Notes under the pieces: model-generated | The model's input: the letters and a program-made list of their open reading frames with translations, nothing else | What the model was told of the DNA's origin: nothing | Database searches by the model: none | Assembly: GCF_900188295.1 (NCBI RefSeq) | Contig: NZ_FZNM01000009.1 | Coordinates: 62,001 to 126,000 of the forward strand | DNA from: Paracoccus sediminis | GTDB lineage: Bacteria > Pseudomonadota > Alphaproteobacteria > Rhodobacterales > Rhodobacteraceae | Direction of reading: 5' to 3' | DNA: 64,000 nucleotides | Made by a program: the position numbers and the translations under genes | Shown here: in pieces, positions 62,790-64,000 of the stretch | Position numbering within the stretch: the first letter of the stretch is position 1 | Layout of the letters: each line of letters opens with the position of its first letter

Positions 62790-63563
62790 TCAGTTGTTGC
62801 CGTTGTTGAACATCCGCGCGTTGCCCGGCTGGTAGCCGTTGCCGGGCGTCAGGAACCGCTCGCGCTGGATGCGGCCCTGTTCGGCGGCAGTCGCACGCTC
62901 CGCCTCCGTCAGCGCGTCGGCGCGGCCGTTCGCAGAGATGACCGCGATCAGGTCGGAAAGCTGCTGCGATTGAAGCGCGAGAAGCTGGTTGCCGGCCTGC
63001 GTAGCCTGCAATGCCCCGGTCGCGCCTTGGCTCTGACCGACAAGCGCCGCCATCTCCGAACGGTTGCTGTCGATGTTGCCGACAGCTCCCGCCTGCACGC
63101 GCATGGCGTCCTGCAAGCCGCCGACCGTGTTTTCCCAACGCGAGCGCGCATCCGCGACAAGCTGGGCGTCGGTCGCCGAAAGCGAGACATTTCCATAACG
63201 CTGCTGGAAAGCTTGGTCGATCTGCCCGACCTCGAACGCGATGTTCTGCGCTTGGCCGAGAAGCTGTTGCGTGCGCTGGACGTTCTGCTGGAGCGACTGG
63301 AGCGAGGAATACGGCAGGCTCGCCAGATTGCGGGACTGATTGATGAGCATCTGCGCCTCGTTCTGGAGCGAGGTGATCTGATTGTTGATCTGCTCCAGCG
63401 TCCGGGCAGCCGTGAGGACGTTCTGCGCGTAGTTGGACGGGTCATAGACGATGCGCCCGAAAAGCTGGGCGTGGGCCGGTGCCGCCGCCATCGGCGAAAG
63501 CGCGACGGGCACGGCAAGCGCCAACGCGAGGGCCGAAGCCCCGGCGATCTTGGAATAGGTCAT
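62790..63563 (-). CDS. trbJ: TrbJ, conjugative T4SS protein (VirB5-like)
   Basis: 257 residues from ATG 63563. Signal peptide to about residue 32 (APAHA), then a Gln/Asn-rich helical body (YDPSNYAQNVLTAARTLEQI, NQSRNLASLPYSSL) typical of TrbJ. Probably a minor pilus component. Overlaps the trbE stop by 4 nt. Confidence 0.93.
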   Translation of the reverse strand: MTYSKIAGASALALALAVPVALSPMAAAPAHAQLFGRIVYDPSNYAQNVLTAARTLEQINNQITSLQNEAQMLINQSRNLASLPYSSLQSLQQNVQRTQQLLGQAQNIAFEVGQIDQAFQQRYGNVSLSATDAQLVADARSRWENTVGGLQDAMRVQAGAVGNIDSNRSEMAALVGQSQGATGALQATQAGNQLLALQSQQLSDLIAVISANGRADALTEAERATAAEQGRIQRERFLTPGNGYQPGNARMFNNGNN

Positions 63564-64000
63564 GGAAGAATCTCCTGTGTGGGGTGGGTATCGAGCCGGG
63601 CCGGCGCGGCGGATTCCGGCCGGTCGGCAAGATTGGTGAGGTTCGGGATCAGGTCGGCCGCCCAATCGACGCCGCGCGCCTGTAGCCATGCGGCGAGGAA
63701 GCCGTCGCGGCCGGCCTCAGTGACGATCTGCGTGATGGGCGTCTGGTCGGATTTGGCGGATGCGGCGCAGAGCGCGAGGCCGACTTCCGACAGGCCAAGC
63801 TCGAACAGGCGATTGCCCCTGCGGCTTTGGCAATAGTAGTCCCGCTTGGGCATGGCCCGTGCGAGGATTTCGATCTGGCGGTCGTTGAGGCCGAAGCGGC
63901 GATAGATGGCCGTGATCTGCGGTTCGATGGCGCGCTCGTTCGGGAGCAAGAGCCGCGTCGGGCAGCTCTCGATGATCGCGGGCGCGATGTTGCTGCCGTC
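63560..64000 (-). CDS. trbE: TrbE, conjugative T4SS ATPase (VirB4-like), C-terminal part
   Basis: The last 146 codons; the 5' part is beyond the window. It reads APAIIESCPTRLLLPNERAI, then YRRFGLNDRQIEILARA and KRDYYCQSRRGNRLFELGLSEV, the conserved C-terminal end of VirB4/TrbE ATPases. The Walker motifs are outside. Confidence 0.92.
   Translation of the reverse strand, partial: DGSNIAPAIIESCPTRLLLPNERAIEPQITAIYRRFGLNDRQIEILARAMPKRDYYCQSRRGNRLFELGLSEVGLALCAASAKSDQTPITQIVTEAGRDGFLAAWLQARGVDWAADLIPNLTNLADRPESAAPARLDTHPTQEILP

Larger units (their letters stand above)
55204..64000. mobile_element. Integrative conjugative element with trb mating-pair genes (right end outside window)
   Basis: From tRNA-Arg rightward all genes are on the minus strand: large serine recombinase, TumA/TumE-type pair, a small conserved gene, DUF2274, then trbI-G-F-L-K-J and the end of trbE. 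This is the Trb/IncP-type T4SS arrangement of alphaproteobacterial ICEs. Relaxase, coupling protein and the far boundary are beyond the window. Confidence 0.85.

Overview
The window is high-GC chromosomal DNA from an alphaproteobacterium of the Rhodobacteraceae, most likely Paracoccus or a close relative. The evidence is a circularly permuted two-piece tmRNA with tag ANDNRAPVALAA next to an alpha-type sspB, a class I lysyl-tRNA synthetase, the order pyrH-frr-uppS-cdsA-dxr-rseP-bamA-skp, and several small families typical of this group (UPF0262, DUF2948, BMFP, DUF1127). Genus assignment is inference.

Layout. 1-8458: minus-strand envelope and translation operon (pyrH, frr, uppS, cdsA, dxr, rseP, bamA, skp-like). 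8552-18110: miaA, an AraC-type regulator, rlmE, ppx/gppA, pdxY, a PaaI-type thioesterase, gnd, ssrA, sspB, prfC. 18176-33079: a 14.9-kb integrated island in the 3' end of tRNA-Thr(GGT). 33057-54976: core genes again (tRNA-Thr, murA, hisD, trpA, dnaX-ybaB-recR, lysS class I, dacB, nadD, pgeF, a MidA-type methyltransferase, lgt, an rluA-family gene, rpoH). 55038-64000: a truncated and an intact tRNA-Arg(CCG), followed by an integrative conjugative element (ICE) with a large serine recombinase, a TumE/TumA-type toxin-antitoxin pair and trbE(partial)-J-K-L-F-G-I. The ICE continues past the window.

The tRNA-Thr island is the most unusual part. It is bounded by a 24-bp identical core and has a tyrosine integrase at the tRNA end. 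Its centre encodes two large proteins with the size, order and architecture of T7 ejection (internal virion) proteins gp15 and gp16, plus small phage-like genes. I see no capsid, portal, terminase, tail or RNA polymerase gene in it. At least four sequences in the island closely resemble promoters of T7-like single-subunit RNA polymerases; two of them point into the ejection-protein cluster. The island also encodes a defence-type reverse transcriptase preceded by 270 nt of apparently non-coding DNA, and an RNase HI-like protein that has lost three of its four catalytic carboxylates. My reading is a degenerate temperate T7-like prophage, or a satellite that depends on the RNA polymerase and virion of a T7-like helper phage and carries an anti-phage cargo gene. 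That function is inference; the sequence elements are directly visible.
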